DNA of 64,000 nt from Luteipulveratus mongoliensis (GTDB taxonomy: Bacteria; Actinomycetota; Actinomycetes; Actinomycetales; Dermatophilaceae), in NCBI RefSeq assembly GCF_001190945.1, contig NZ_CP011112.1, positions 930,001 through 994,000 of the forward strand, read 5' to 3'. This document shows, one piece after another, positions 16,679 to 24,984 of this stretch. A model generated the notes under the pieces. It was given only the letters and a program-made list of their open reading frames with translations. It made no database searches and was not told the origin of the DNA. The first letter of the stretch is position 1, and each line of letters begins with the position of its first letter. A program made the position numbers and the translations under genes.

Positions 16679-18931
16679 GTGACAACACCATTCACCGCCA
16701 CCGTTCTCGGGCTTCCGCGCATCGGGCCGAAGCGTGAGCTGAAGAAGGCCGTCGAGTCCTACTGGGCCGGCCGCATCGACGCCGACGACCTTGCGGAGCA
16801 AGCTCGCGCGTTGCGTGAGCGTCAGCTGCGCGAGCTCGCCGATGCCGGGCTCGACTCGATTCCCGTCGGCACGTTCAGCTATTACGACCAGATCCTCGAC
16901 ACCGCAGTCATGCTCGGCGCTCTGCCCGAGCGCTACGCCACGGTGGACGAGCCGATCGACCAGTACTTCGCTGCCGCCCGTGGCACCGAGGAGCTCGCGC
17001 CATTGGAGATGACGAAGTGGTTCGACACCAACTACCACTACATCGTCCCGGAGATCGCGCCGGCGACGACGTTCTCCCTCCATCCCGAGAAGCTGCTCGC
17101 CGAGCTCCAGGAGGCGAAAACCCTTGGTGTCGCTGCTCGTCCGGTTGTTGTTGGGCCGGTGACGTTCCTCAAGCTGGCCAAGGCCGTCGGCTCCGACGAG
17201 CCGCTGATCGCGCGCGTTGCCGAGCTCGTTCCGCTGTACGTCGACCTGCTGGGTCAGCTCGCCGCTGCCGGTGCCGAGTGGGTCCAGCTCGACGAGCCGT
17301 CCCTGGTCACGGACCTGAATCCGGACGAGCTGGGGCTGGTGCGATCGACGTACGACGCCTTGTCGGCAGCCGAGAACCGGCCGGCCATCCTGGTCGCGAC
17401 GTACTTCGGGCGGCTCGGTGAAGCGGCCTCGGCGCTCGCGTCCGTCGAGGGCATCGCGGTGGATCTGGTGGCCGGCTCGGAGCCGGACGCTGCGGCGCTG
17501 AAGGGCAAGCACGTCGTTGCCGGTGTCGTCGACGGGCGCAATGTGTGGCGTACCGACCCGGACCGTGCGCTCGCCGCGCTCGCTTCTTTGGAAGGGGTCG
17601 CTGCGTCGGTTGCGGTGTCCACGTCCTGCTCGCTGCTCCACGTCCCGTACTCGCTGGACGCGGAGCGCGATTTGGATGTGTCGCTGCGGTCGTGGCTTGC
17701 CTTCGGCGCGGAGAAGGTCCGGGAGGTCTGCGCGCTTGCGTCAGCGCACGGTAGCGCCGGTCACGAGCCAGCCGAGCTCGAGCTCACGCGGGCGGCGTTC
17801 GGTGCGCGCAGGAACGACCCGCGCCTTCGCCGAGCGGAGGTTCACGACCGACTGGCGGGTCTGAAAGACATTGACCGCCAACGGCTTCCGGCCGCGCGTC
17901 GTCGTGAGCTGCAGGCCGAGCACCTCGGGCTGCCACTGCTGCCGACCACGACCATCGGCTCGTTCCCGCAGACCGCGCGCATTCGTACGGCACGAGCGGA
18001 CCTGCGCAAGGGACGCATCGATCAGGACGCGTACGTGCGGCAGATGCATGCCGAGATCGACGAGGTCCTGCACCTGCAGGAACGCCTCGGCCTGGATGTC
18101 CTGGTCCACGGTGAGCCGGAGCGCAACGACATGGTCCAGTACTTCGCCGAGCAGCTCGACGGCTTCGCGGCGACCGCCAACGGCTGGGTTCAGTCGTACG
18201 GCTCGCGCTGTGTGCGGCCACCGATCCTGTACGGCGATGTCACCCGCCCTCGGGCGATGACGCTGGACTGGATCGGCTACGCACAGTCGCGGACCGACAA
18301 GCTGGTCAAGGGCATGCTCACCGGACCGGTCACGATCCTGGCGTGGTCGTTCGTTCGTGACGACCAACCGTTGAGTGATACGGCCGATCAGGTGGCGCTG
18401 GCGATCCGGGACGAGACGGTCGACCTCGAACGGGCCGGTGTCCGCGTCGTCCAGGTCGACGAGCCCGCGCTGCGAGAGCTGTTGCCGCTGCGTGCTGCCG
18501 AGCAGCGTGCGTACCTCGGGTGGGCGGTCGATGCCTTCCGCCTCGCGACCTCAGGTGTGGCGGACGAGACGCAGGTGCACACGCACCTGTGCTACTCCGA
18601 GTTCGGCGAGGTCATCGAGGCAATCGCCGGCCTCGACGCCGACGTCACGTCGATCGAGGCGGCGCGTTCGCACATGGAGGTGCTCGACGACCTGAACGAC
18701 GTGGGCTTCGACCTGGGCGTCGGGCCGGGTGTCTACGACATCCACTCGCCGCGGGTGCCGAGCGTCGAGGAGATGGTGGCCTCGTTGGAGGCCGCGCTGA
18801 AAGCCGTTCCAGCAGAACGCCTTTGGGTCAATCCTGACTGTGGGCTGAAGACCCGCGGCAACAGTGAGGTCGAGGCCTCCCTGCACAACCTGGTCGCCGC
18901 AGCCAAGCAGGTCCGCACCCACGCTGGTTGA
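16679..18931 (+). CDS. metE: Cobalamin-independent methionine synthase MetE
   Basis: A 750-residue enzyme, the usual MetE length, that transfers a methyl group from methyltetrahydrofolate polyglutamate to homocysteine using zinc. N-terminal domain: [20 protein letters not shown]. Catalytic domain: [10 protein letters not shown], the zinc ligands in [19 protein letters not shown] and NPDCGLKTR. The start is GTG 16679 after GGGAGA; the frame is open upstream through the riboswitch but that part is not protein-like. Control is by the cobalamin riboswitch, which implies the genome also has the B12-dependent MetH. The C-terminal THAG-stop runs into the GGTTGAGCC repeat, which supplies the stop codon. 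Confidence 0.97.
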   Translation: MTTPFTATVLGLPRIGPKRELKKAVESYWAGRIDADDLAEQARALRERQLRELADAGLDSIPVGTFSYYDQILDTAVMLGALPERYATVDEPIDQYFAAARGTEELAPLEMTKWFDTNYHYIVPEIAPATTFSLHPEKLLAELQEAKTLGVAARPVVVGPVTFLKLAKAVGSDEPLIARVAELVPLYVDLLGQLAAAGAEWVQLDEPSLVTDLNPDELGLVRSTYDALSAAENRPAILVATYFGRLGEAASALASVEGIAVDLVAGSEPDAAALKGKHVVAGVVDGRNVWRTDPDRALAALASLEGVAASVAVSTSCSLLHVPYSLDAERDLDVSLRSWLAFGAEKVREVCALASAHGSAGHEPAELELTRAAFGARRNDPRLRRAEVHDRLAGLKDIDRQRLPAARRRELQAEHLGLPLLPTTTIGSFPQTARIRTARADLRKGRIDQDAYVRQMHAEIDEVLHLQERLGLDVLVHGEPERNDMVQYFAEQLDGFAATANGWVQSYGSRCVRPPILYGDVTRPRAMTLDWIGYAQSRTDKLVKGMLTGPVTILAWSFVRDDQPLSDTADQVALAIRDETVDLERAGVRVVQVDEPALRELLPLRAAEQRAYLGWAVDAFRLATSGVADETQVHTHLCYSEFGEVIEAIAGLDADVTSIEAARSHMEVLDDLNDVGFDLGVGPGVYDIHSPRVPSVEEMVASLEAALKAVPAERLWVNPDCGLKTRGNSEVEASLHNLVAAAKQVRTHAG

Positions 18932-18938
18932 GCCGCCA

Positions 18939-18973
18939 CCCCGCTGGTTGAGCCGCCGGCTCAACCAGCGGGG
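18939..18973. terminator. Perfect GGTTGAGCC hairpin after metE
   Basis: CCCCGCTGGTTGAGCCG (18939-18955) and its exact inverse (18957-18973) form a 17-bp stem with a one-base centre. It lies between the convergent metE and nrdA-operon ends and can act in both directions. A preceding GGTTGA at 18926 is metE's stop codon. Confidence 0.65.
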
Positions 18974-18988
18974 TCGGTAGGGGGTGCT

Positions 18989-19040
18989 TGGAGAAGTACA
19001 ACGAGGTTGTACATATCCACAACCTTGTTGTACTTCTCCA
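18989..19040. repeat. GTACAAC palindrome, copy 2
   Basis: A 52-bp palindrome starting TGGAGAAGTACAACGAGG and ending TTGTTGTACTTCTCCA. The two halves agree at 23 of 26 positions. Its reverse complement closely matches copy 1 at 452-508. It lies at the convergent end of metE and the nrdA operon. Confidence 0.8.
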
Positions 19041-19060
19041 CGAGACACGTCGCTACTCCG

Positions 19061-19582
19061 CTAACGCTCCGCCGGCTCTGCCAGCGTGCGCCGGGAGTCC
19101 TGGATCGCCTGCCGGCGGGCGAGGCGGTGGGCTCGCCGGATCGTCGCCTCCCGAAACCTGCGCTGCTCCTCATCGGTGGTGGGTCGGAGGTCGCGCACGG
19201 ACCGCGGGGTGCCGTCGTCGCTGACCGCGACCATCACGAGGTACGCCGTCGCCACGTGGACGGGCGCGCTGAGCTCGTCCCAGCGGGTGGTCTCCACCCG
19301 AGCGCCGACCTCCATGGACGTACGTCCCGCCCAGTTGACCTGCGCGTTCACCGTGACGACGTCCCCGACGCGGACCGGCGCGAGGAACAGCATCTCGTCC
19401 ATCGACGCCGTGACGGCCGGGCCACCGGAGTAGCGCGCCGCGACCGTGCCTGCTGCGTCGTCGACGAGCTTCATGATCTTGCCGCCGTGCACGGTGCCCA
19501 TCAGGTTGGTGTCATGCGCGCTCATGATGTGCGCCAACGTCAGCCGGGTGTCCGACGGCGTGGGCGCCAGGTCGTCAGCCAT
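19061..19582 (-). CDS. Acyl-CoA thioesterase, hotdog fold (YciA/BACH-like)
   Basis: A 173-residue single-hotdog thioesterase that would hydrolyse acyl-CoA to free acid and CoA. DTNLMGTVHGGKIMKLVDDA is the hallmark block, followed by AVTASMDEMLFLAPVRVGD and WAGRTSMEVGARVE. The start is ATG 19582, which overlaps the mntH stop by eight bases. It is therefore the last gene of the nrdA-nrdB-mntH unit, though its role there is not obvious. The basic C-terminal tail (RRAHRLARRQAIQDSRR) is longer than usual. Confidence 0.88.
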   Translation of the reverse strand: MADDLAPTPSDTRLTLAHIMSAHDTNLMGTVHGGKIMKLVDDAAGTVAARYSGGPAVTASMDEMLFLAPVRVGDVVTVNAQVNWAGRTSMEVGARVETTRWDELSAPVHVATAYLVMVAVSDDGTPRSVRDLRPTTDEEQRRFREATIRRAHRLARRQAIQDSRRTLAEPAER

Positions 19583-20846
19583 GCCCGGCCACCGTGAGCG
19601 CGACGAGGGACAGGTCGAGGGCGATGACCGCAGCCGTGATCGTTGTGACCACGGCACTGAGGATGCGGCCGTTGCGCCAGGCACCCATCGCAGCCCCGTC
19701 TCTGGTCGCGCGGACCAACGGCACCAGCGCGAACGGCAGCCCGAGGGCCAGCACGACCTGCGAGAGCACCAGGACCGAGAGCGGCTCCTGACCCGACGCC
19801 AGGAGACCCAGGGCCGGCACGAGAGTCACGCATCGGCGTACGACGGTGGGCACCTTGCGACGCAGCAGGCCCGCCATGATCGACGCCCCGGCCTGGGTGC
19901 CGACCGCGGTGGAGGACAGCCCGCTGACCAGGAGCGCCACGAGGAAGGCCGTGCCCGCTCCATGGCCCACCCGTTCGGCCAGACCGGCCGCCGCACCACC
20001 GAGGGAGTCGTCGTCCGAACCGCGGAGCGCTGTCGCGCCGAGCACCAGCATGGAGACATTGATGCTTCCGGCGACGACCATCGCCACGGTCACGTCGATC
20101 CGCGTCCACCGCAACCGAGTCGCAAGATCGCCCGTCGCAGAACGGTTCTCGGCCGTCAGCGAGGAGTGCAGATAGACCGCGTGCGGCATCACCGTCGCGC
20201 CGACGATACCTGCGGCGAGCAGGACGGTGTCGACGCCGGCGAGACCAGGCACGAGGCCGCCGCCGATCTCACGCAGGCCGGCCGGTTCGCGGACGATACC
20301 CACCGCGAAACCAACGCCGATTCCCAGCAGCGACAAGGCGCAGAGAGCCTCGAAAGCCTTGGCGCCCAGGCGGTCCCGTACTGCGAGGACCACCATGCTG
20401 ACCACAGCCGCAATCAGACCGGCGAGCACGAGGGGCACGCCGAAGAGCAGGTTCATGGCCACCGCCGCTCCGATGACTTCCGCGACATCCGTTGCCACAG
20501 CGACGATCTCGGCCTGTGCCCAGTACGCCAGGCGACTCCGACGGGAGAGCCGGCGGCCGACGTACGATGGCAGCGACGCACCCGAGACGATGCCGAGCTT
20601 GGCCGAGAGGTACTGCACCGGACCGGCCATCAACGTCGCGAGAACGACGACCCACAGCAGCAGGAAACCGTGTCCGGCGCCAGCGGCCGTGTTGGTCGCG
20701 ATGTTGCCCGGGTCGACGTACGCCACCGCAGCGACGAAGGCGGGACCGAGCGCGAGCGCGGTCGTACGCCGGCCGGTCGCCCGGCCGTCCGCGGTCGCCT
20801 CCGCGGTGGCCTCCGCGGACGGTCGAGCCGTGAGAACTGTTGCCAT
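19575..20846 (-). CDS. mntH: NRAMP-family Mn(II)/Fe(II) importer
   Basis: A 423-residue proton-coupled divalent metal importer. The helix 1 metal site is VDPGNIATN and the helix 6 site is VGATVMPHAVYLHSSL; both are intact and typical for Mn(II). About 11 membrane helices are visible. The ATG 20846 lies only two bases after the nrdB stop, and its own stop overlaps the thioesterase start, so it is co-transcribed with ribonucleotide reductase. The context says it supplies manganese for the NrdB cofactor. No separate metal-regulator site is seen at its start, so its control should follow the nrdA promoter and riboswitch. Confidence 0.93.
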   Translation of the reverse strand: MATVLTARPSAEATAEATADGRATGRRTTALALGPAFVAAVAYVDPGNIATNTAAGAGHGFLLLWVVVLATLMAGPVQYLSAKLGIVSGASLPSYVGRRLSRRSRLAYWAQAEIVAVATDVAEVIGAAVAMNLLFGVPLVLAGLIAAVVSMVVLAVRDRLGAKAFEALCALSLLGIGVGFAVGIVREPAGLREIGGGLVPGLAGVDTVLLAAGIVGATVMPHAVYLHSSLTAENRSATGDLATRLRWTRIDVTVAMVVAGSINVSMLVLGATALRGSDDDSLGGAAAGLAERVGHGAGTAFLVALLVSGLSSTAVGTQAGASIMAGLLRRKVPTVVRRCVTLVPALGLLASGQEPLSVLVLSQVVLALGLPFALVPLVRATRDGAAMGAWRNGRILSAVVTTITAAVIALDLSLVALTVAGHG

Positions 20847-20848
20847 TG

Positions 20849-21853
20849 CTACGAACCAGCCTTGGCATCAACCTCGTAGGACGTGTTGATCGCCTCGAAG
20901 AAGTTGACGAGCTGGAGCGTGTCATTGGCCGTAGCCATCCACTTGGCCGGGTTGCTGACGTTGAAGTGCGGCTCGAAGCCGAGCTCCTCCAGTCGTCGGT
21001 CGGCGAGGTATCGGACATAGGTGTTGATGTAGTCCGCGTTGAGGCCGAGGATGCCGTTCGGGAGCAGGTCGTGGTTGTAGCGCTCCTCCATCTCGACGCC
21101 GTCCAGGATCATCTGGCGGATCTCGGCGGCGAACTCTTCGGTCTGCAGGTCCGGGTTCTCCTCCATGACCGTGAGGATCAGGTTGATCCCGAACTTCAGG
21201 TGCAGCGACTCGTCCCGCACGATCCAGTCGATCAGCGCGCCGAAGTTGCGCAGCAGGTTCCGCTGACGGAACGACAGCGCCACCATGAAGCCGCTGTAGA
21301 ACCAGATGCCCTCGAGAATTACGTTGTACGCCACCAGGTTTCGGACGAAGTCCTGCTTGCCCTCGGTGGTGGTGATGTCCAGCGTCTGCTCCGACATCCG
21401 CTGGATGTAGCGGACCTCGAACTCCTCCTTGGCAGCCATCGACGGGATCTCGACGTGCGCGGCGTACGCTTCGTCGCGATCGATCGGGAACGTCTCCAGG
21501 ACGTACTCGAAGGCGACGCAGTGGTTGGCCTCCTCCCACATCTGCTTGGCGAGGTAGAGGTGCGCCTCGGGGGCGTTGATGTAGGGGTAGACGCCGAAGG
21601 CAAGGGCCTTGTTGACGAGCAGCTCGTTGGGGTTGAAGTAGCTCATCAGGAAGGTGACGGCGTGCCGCTCCTCCTCGGTCATCCGCTGGAAGTCGCTCAG
21701 GTCCTCCCCGAGCTGAACCTCATGCGGGAACCAGGTGTTCGCGACGGCCTGGTTGTAGAGCTCGTACGCCCAGTCGTAGCGAATCGGCTTGAGCAGCAAT
21801 CCTTCTGAGATGCCGGTGCCGAGGATCTGGGTCTGAGTCGTCTGAGTAGTCAC
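20849..21853 (-). CDS. nrdB: Ribonucleotide reductase class I small subunit, class Ic-like
   Basis: A 334-residue ferritin-like radical subunit. Metal ligands by alignment: E77, E108, H111, E181, E215, H218 (blocks NPNELLVN, WEEANHCVAFEY, LEGIWFYSGF, RDESLHLKF). The first ligand is Glu instead of Asp, and the residue four after H111, where the radical Tyr sits in class Ia/Ib, is F115. Spacings 31, 3, 73, 34 and 3 equal those of the Chlamydia trachomatis class Ic protein (E89, E120, H123, E193, E227, H230; F127), which uses a Mn/Fe centre. A tail Tyr (SYEVDAKAGS) is kept. GTG 21853 overlaps the nrdA stop (GTGA). The mntH gene follows. Confidence 0.93.
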   Translation of the reverse strand: MTTQTTQTQILGTGISEGLLLKPIRYDWAYELYNQAVANTWFPHEVQLGEDLSDFQRMTEEERHAVTFLMSYFNPNELLVNKALAFGVYPYINAPEAHLYLAKQMWEEANHCVAFEYVLETFPIDRDEAYAAHVEIPSMAAKEEFEVRYIQRMSEQTLDITTTEGKQDFVRNLVAYNVILEGIWFYSGFMVALSFRQRNLLRNFGALIDWIVRDESLHLKFGINLILTVMEENPDLQTEEFAAEIRQMILDGVEMEERYNHDLLPNGILGLNADYINTYVRYLADRRLEELGFEPHFNVSNPAKWMATANDTLQLVNFFEAINTSYEVDAKAGS

Positions 21854-24387
21854 TGGCAGGCCTCGCAGTTCAGGAGCTCTTGGGGGTCGGTCGGGCAGAC
21901 GAGCGGTTCGGCGTCGTCCTCGAGCACGGGGACGAGAGGGGCTGCGACCGGCGCGGGAGCGGGCGGCGCGACGGGTGCAGGCGCTGGCGGGGGAGAGGCG
22001 ACAGCCGACGTACGACGGGCGAAGCCGAAGCCTCCGCCGCTGCGTCCCGACGACTTCGCCTTGTTGACGGACACCGTCGACTGCTCGGCCGTGTGCCGCG
22101 GCTTCATGTGCAGGTAGTAGGTCGTCTTGACGCCCTTGCGCCAGGCGGCCGAGTAGATCCGGGTCATCTCGCCCAGGTCGCGCGTCTCGAGATACATGTT
22201 GCGGCTGATGGCCTGGTCGATCCACTTCTGCGCGCGTGCCGCGACTTCGAGGTACGCGTCCGGCGCCAGCTGGAAGGAAGTCCGATAGATCTCGCGCAGG
22301 TCATCGGGGATGTCCTCGACGTTCGACAAGTCACCCTGCGAGCGCAGCAGGTCCTCGCGCACCCGCTCCCAGAGCCCGCGCTCCTGCAGCGCCGCGACCA
22401 GGTTGCGGTTGACCTCCAGGAACTTGCCCGATGACGTCGCGCGACTGAACAGCTGCGAGAACTGCGGGTCGAGCCCGGGCGTCGTGCCGGCCACCAGACC
22501 GATGGACGCGGTGGGAGCGATCGCCATCAGCGTGGCGTTGCGCATGCCGCCAGCAACCTTGCTGCGCAAGGCATCCCAGTCGAGCCGCGACGTACGGACC
22601 ACGTCGACATCGACACCTCGACGGGCGGCCTGGACGTCGAGGGTGTCGAACGGCACCAGCCCGCGTGACCAGCCTGAACCCTCGAAGTTCGGGTACGCCC
22701 CTCGCTCCTGGGCGAGGTCAGCGGACTCGTCGATCGCGTGCCAGCTCACGAACTCCACCAGCTGGTCGATGAGGTCGTACGCCGCCTCGCTCTCGTAGGA
22801 GATGCCGAGGCGTTCGCATACCTCGGTGAAGCCCATGACGCCGAGCCCGATCGCTCGGTTCTGGTCGTTGGAGAACTCCGACTCGGGCACCGAGGAGCGG
22901 GTGATGTCGATGAGGTTGTCGAGCTGTCGGACCGCGAGCCGCGCGCTCTCCGCGAGCCGATCCCAGTCCCACTCACCGTCGACGAGGTGGCGGGAGAAGT
23001 TGATGGAAGCCAGGTTGCAGACCGCCACGTTGTCGCGGTCTTGAGGGAGCGTGATCTCGGTGCACAAGTTGGACAGGTGGATCGTGCCGGTGTTGTCGTT
23101 GAGCGCCCGCAGGTTGATCGAGTCCTTCCAGGTCAGCCACGGGTGCGACGTCGTCTGCAGTGACACGAGGATCGCGGTCATCTGCTCACGAGCGCGAATC
23201 TTCTTGAACGCCTGCATCTTTCCTGCCTCGGCGAGCGCGACGTACTCGGCGTACCGTGCGGAGAACTCGTCCCCGACCAGCTCGACGAGGTCGGGTGTCT
23301 CCAGAGGGTCGAAGAGGTACCAGGCCGCGTCGGCCTCGACGCGCTTCATGAACTCGTCGGAGATCCAGACGGCGGTGTTGGCGGTGCGGGCGCGGCGATA
23401 GGGGTCACCGGCGTTCTGACGCAGGTCGAGGAACTGCGGGAAGTCGAGGTGCCAGTTCTCCATGTAGAAGCAGAGCGCGCCGAACTTCTTGCCGCCGCGA
23501 GATACGGCCCGCAGGATCGAGTCGACGGTGTGCATGAACGGGATCGGCCCGGTGGAGCTGGTGTTGTTCGACCGGATCGGCGAGCCCTCCGAGCGGAGCT
23601 TGGTGACCGAAAGGCCAATGCCACCAGTGCCTTTGGTGAGCCACATGACGTCGCGCATCGACTTGGCGATGTGCTCCATGTCGTCGTCCATCTGCATGAC
23701 GAAGCAGTTGGACAGCTGCGGGGTGATCGTCCCCGCGTTGACCAGGGTCGAGCCCGCGGCGAGGTAGTCGAGGCTGGACATCTTCCGATAGAAGCGGATG
23801 GCCGCCTGGGTCGGATCCTTCTCGTTGACCGAGAGGCCCATCGAGACCCGCATCCAGAAGTACGCCGGCACCTCCAGCGGCCGCTTCGCCGGACCCGTTG
23901 CCATATAACGGTTTCGGAGGGTGATGATGCCGATGTAGCGCAGCCCGTCGTCGAGATGATGGTCCAGCGCTGCGGCCAGCTCTTCCAGGTTGAACGCCGA
24001 GGCGAGCCGTGGGTCGAAGAGCCCGTCCTCGACGGCCTCGCGGATGTAGCCGGGAAAGCGTGCCTGGTGCAGCAGCGCGAGCTCGGTCTGCGTCTCGAAG
24101 TCGCCGAGTACGTTCTTGTAGATCGTCTTCAGCAGCAGCCGCGAGGCGACCACGTCGAAGTCCGGGTGGTCCTTCACGTTCTGCACGGCCACCTGGATGG
24201 CGGCTTCGTCGAGCTGCTCGGTCGTGATGCCGTCGAAGAGCGTGATCTCCAGCTCCGAGGCGATCTGCATCGTCATCGACATCGCGTCGGGCAGGCCCTC
24301 GGCGGCACGTTCGATGGCGCGGTTGATGCGGTCGGCGTTGTACGGCTCGCGCGATCCATCGCGCTTGGTGACATGGATGGTCGACAT
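21850..24387 (-). CDS. nrdA: Ribonucleotide reductase class I large subunit
   Basis: An 845-residue catalytic subunit that reduces ribonucleoside diphosphates. The N-terminal ATP-cone (TIHVTKRDGSREPYNADRIN) indicates dATP inhibition. In the barrel, LVNAGTITPQLSNCF and HLSNLCTEITLP hold active-site cysteines. A Pro/Ala-rich linker (PPPAPAPVAPPAPAPVAAP) leads to the C-terminal CEACQ, the redox CxxC arm. The start is ATG 24387 (MSTIHVTKRDG) after GAGGGAGGA; the frame is open into the riboswitch. It is co-transcribed with nrdB, mntH and the thioesterase. Control: a cobalamin riboswitch, and probably NrdR at the promoter, so it should be off when B12 supports a class II enzyme. Confidence 0.96.
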   Translation of the reverse strand: MSTIHVTKRDGSREPYNADRINRAIERAAEGLPDAMSMTMQIASELEITLFDGITTEQLDEAAIQVAVQNVKDHPDFDVVASRLLLKTIYKNVLGDFETQTELALLHQARFPGYIREAVEDGLFDPRLASAFNLEELAAALDHHLDDGLRYIGIITLRNRYMATGPAKRPLEVPAYFWMRVSMGLSVNEKDPTQAAIRFYRKMSSLDYLAAGSTLVNAGTITPQLSNCFVMQMDDDMEHIAKSMRDVMWLTKGTGGIGLSVTKLRSEGSPIRSNNTSSTGPIPFMHTVDSILRAVSRGGKKFGALCFYMENWHLDFPQFLDLRQNAGDPYRRARTANTAVWISDEFMKRVEADAAWYLFDPLETPDLVELVGDEFSARYAEYVALAEAGKMQAFKKIRAREQMTAILVSLQTTSHPWLTWKDSINLRALNDNTGTIHLSNLCTEITLPQDRDNVAVCNLASINFSRHLVDGEWDWDRLAESARLAVRQLDNLIDITRSSVPESEFSNDQNRAIGLGVMGFTEVCERLGISYESEAAYDLIDQLVEFVSWHAIDESADLAQERGAYPNFEGSGWSRGLVPFDTLDVQAARRGVDVDVVRTSRLDWDALRSKVAGGMRNATLMAIAPTASIGLVAGTTPGLDPQFSQLFSRATSSGKFLEVNRNLVAALQERGLWERVREDLLRSQGDLSNVEDIPDDLREIYRTSFQLAPDAYLEVAARAQKWIDQAISRNMYLETRDLGEMTRIYSAAWRKGVKTTYYLHMKPRHTAEQSTVSVNKAKSSGRSGGGFGFARRTSAVASPPPAPAPVAPPAPAPVAAPLVPVLEDDAEPLVCPTDPQELLNCEACQ

Positions 24388-24539
24388 CCGGTCTCGTCCT
24401 CCCTCGCGGTCTGTGGTCAGCAGGCCGCGAGCGGTGAGCGGGGGACGAGGCATCGACGGTCGCCAGAGGCGCGACCGACGTACCCGCCCACCAGCCCTCC
24501 CACGAGGCCAGCAGACACAGCCGCCCGATGGGGCGGCTG

Positions 24540-24700
24540 CTTGCTGGCAGGTCTTCGGACTCGCGGGCACGGGCTGGTTGGCCCATCTACTGGCCGTCGC
24601 TTCCCAGGCTGTAAGCCCAGTGCGTCATGACGGCTGTCGTTCCCACTCACCGCTGCGGGGCAGTCCCGGACTCACACCGGGTTCCCTCTTACGACGACCT
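24540..24700 (-). ncRNA. Cobalamin riboswitch upstream of nrdA
   Basis: On the minus strand: AGAGGGAACCCGGTGTGAGT, CCGCAGCGGTGAGTGGGAAC, AGCCGTCAT, CTGGGAAGCGACGGCC and the B12 box GAGTCCGAAGACCTGCC (24562-24546). This is a clear cobalamin aptamer in the leader of nrdA. About 150 bases of expression platform follow before the ATG. A similar arrangement on the class Ia nrdABS operon is known in Streptomyces. Limits are approximate. Confidence 0.93.
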
Positions 24701-24705
24701 CACAT

Positions 24706-24753
24706 CTGGAACATATGGGGTCGAACCAGCAACATGACCACCATATGTGGGGG
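24706..24753. promoter_or_regulatory. Two candidate NrdR boxes at the nrdA promoter
   Basis: AACATATGGGG (CATATG at 24712-24717) and ACCATATGTGGG (CATATG at 24742-24747) are inverted-like boxes whose centres are exactly 30 bp apart. They lie just upstream of the riboswitch, where the promoter must be. Paired NrdR boxes about three helical turns apart are usual for nrd operons. The match to the consensus was judged by eye only. Confidence 0.45.
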
Positions 24754-24817
24754 TGTTCGCGACACGCTAGCCACAGATGTCGTGGACATCGACCTAAGCC
24801 GGTGCTACCCGCACCCC

Positions 24818-24928
24818 GCCGGTCGAGTGGCCGGAGCGCTAGCGGAGGCGTATCGAGACCCGGTGCGTGCAAGGGAGACTCAAGCGCTCGAGGTTGCCTG
24901 GTTTCGACTCGGCTCCGCTGGCTCAACC
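24818..24928. repeat. Composite inverted repeat element, copy 2
   Basis: The left arm is a GGTCGAG...GAGCGCTAGCGG...ATCGAGACC version and the right arm is GGTTTCGACTCGGCTC...GGCTCAACC. The inner part CGGTGCGTGCAAGGGAGACTC resembles the spacer of the element at 281-404. In the stretch 24388-24984 the other contents are the riboswitch, the two candidate NrdR boxes and the operator at 24958; no gene is seen. Confidence 0.7.
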
Positions 24929-24957
24929 GACGGACCTGCTACGGTCGTTCAACCGAC

Positions 24958-24974
24958 GGTGCTATAAAAGCAAC
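24958..24974 (+). promoter_or_regulatory. IclR operator candidate, site 1 (GH35 gene)
   Basis: GGTGCTATAAAAGCAAC, one of four near-identical 17-mers with consensus GGTGCTATNNNAGCAAC. It ends 10 bases before the GH35 start and includes a TATAAA that could be a -10 box. Confidence 0.7.
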
Positions 24975-24984
24975 AGGAGACACG

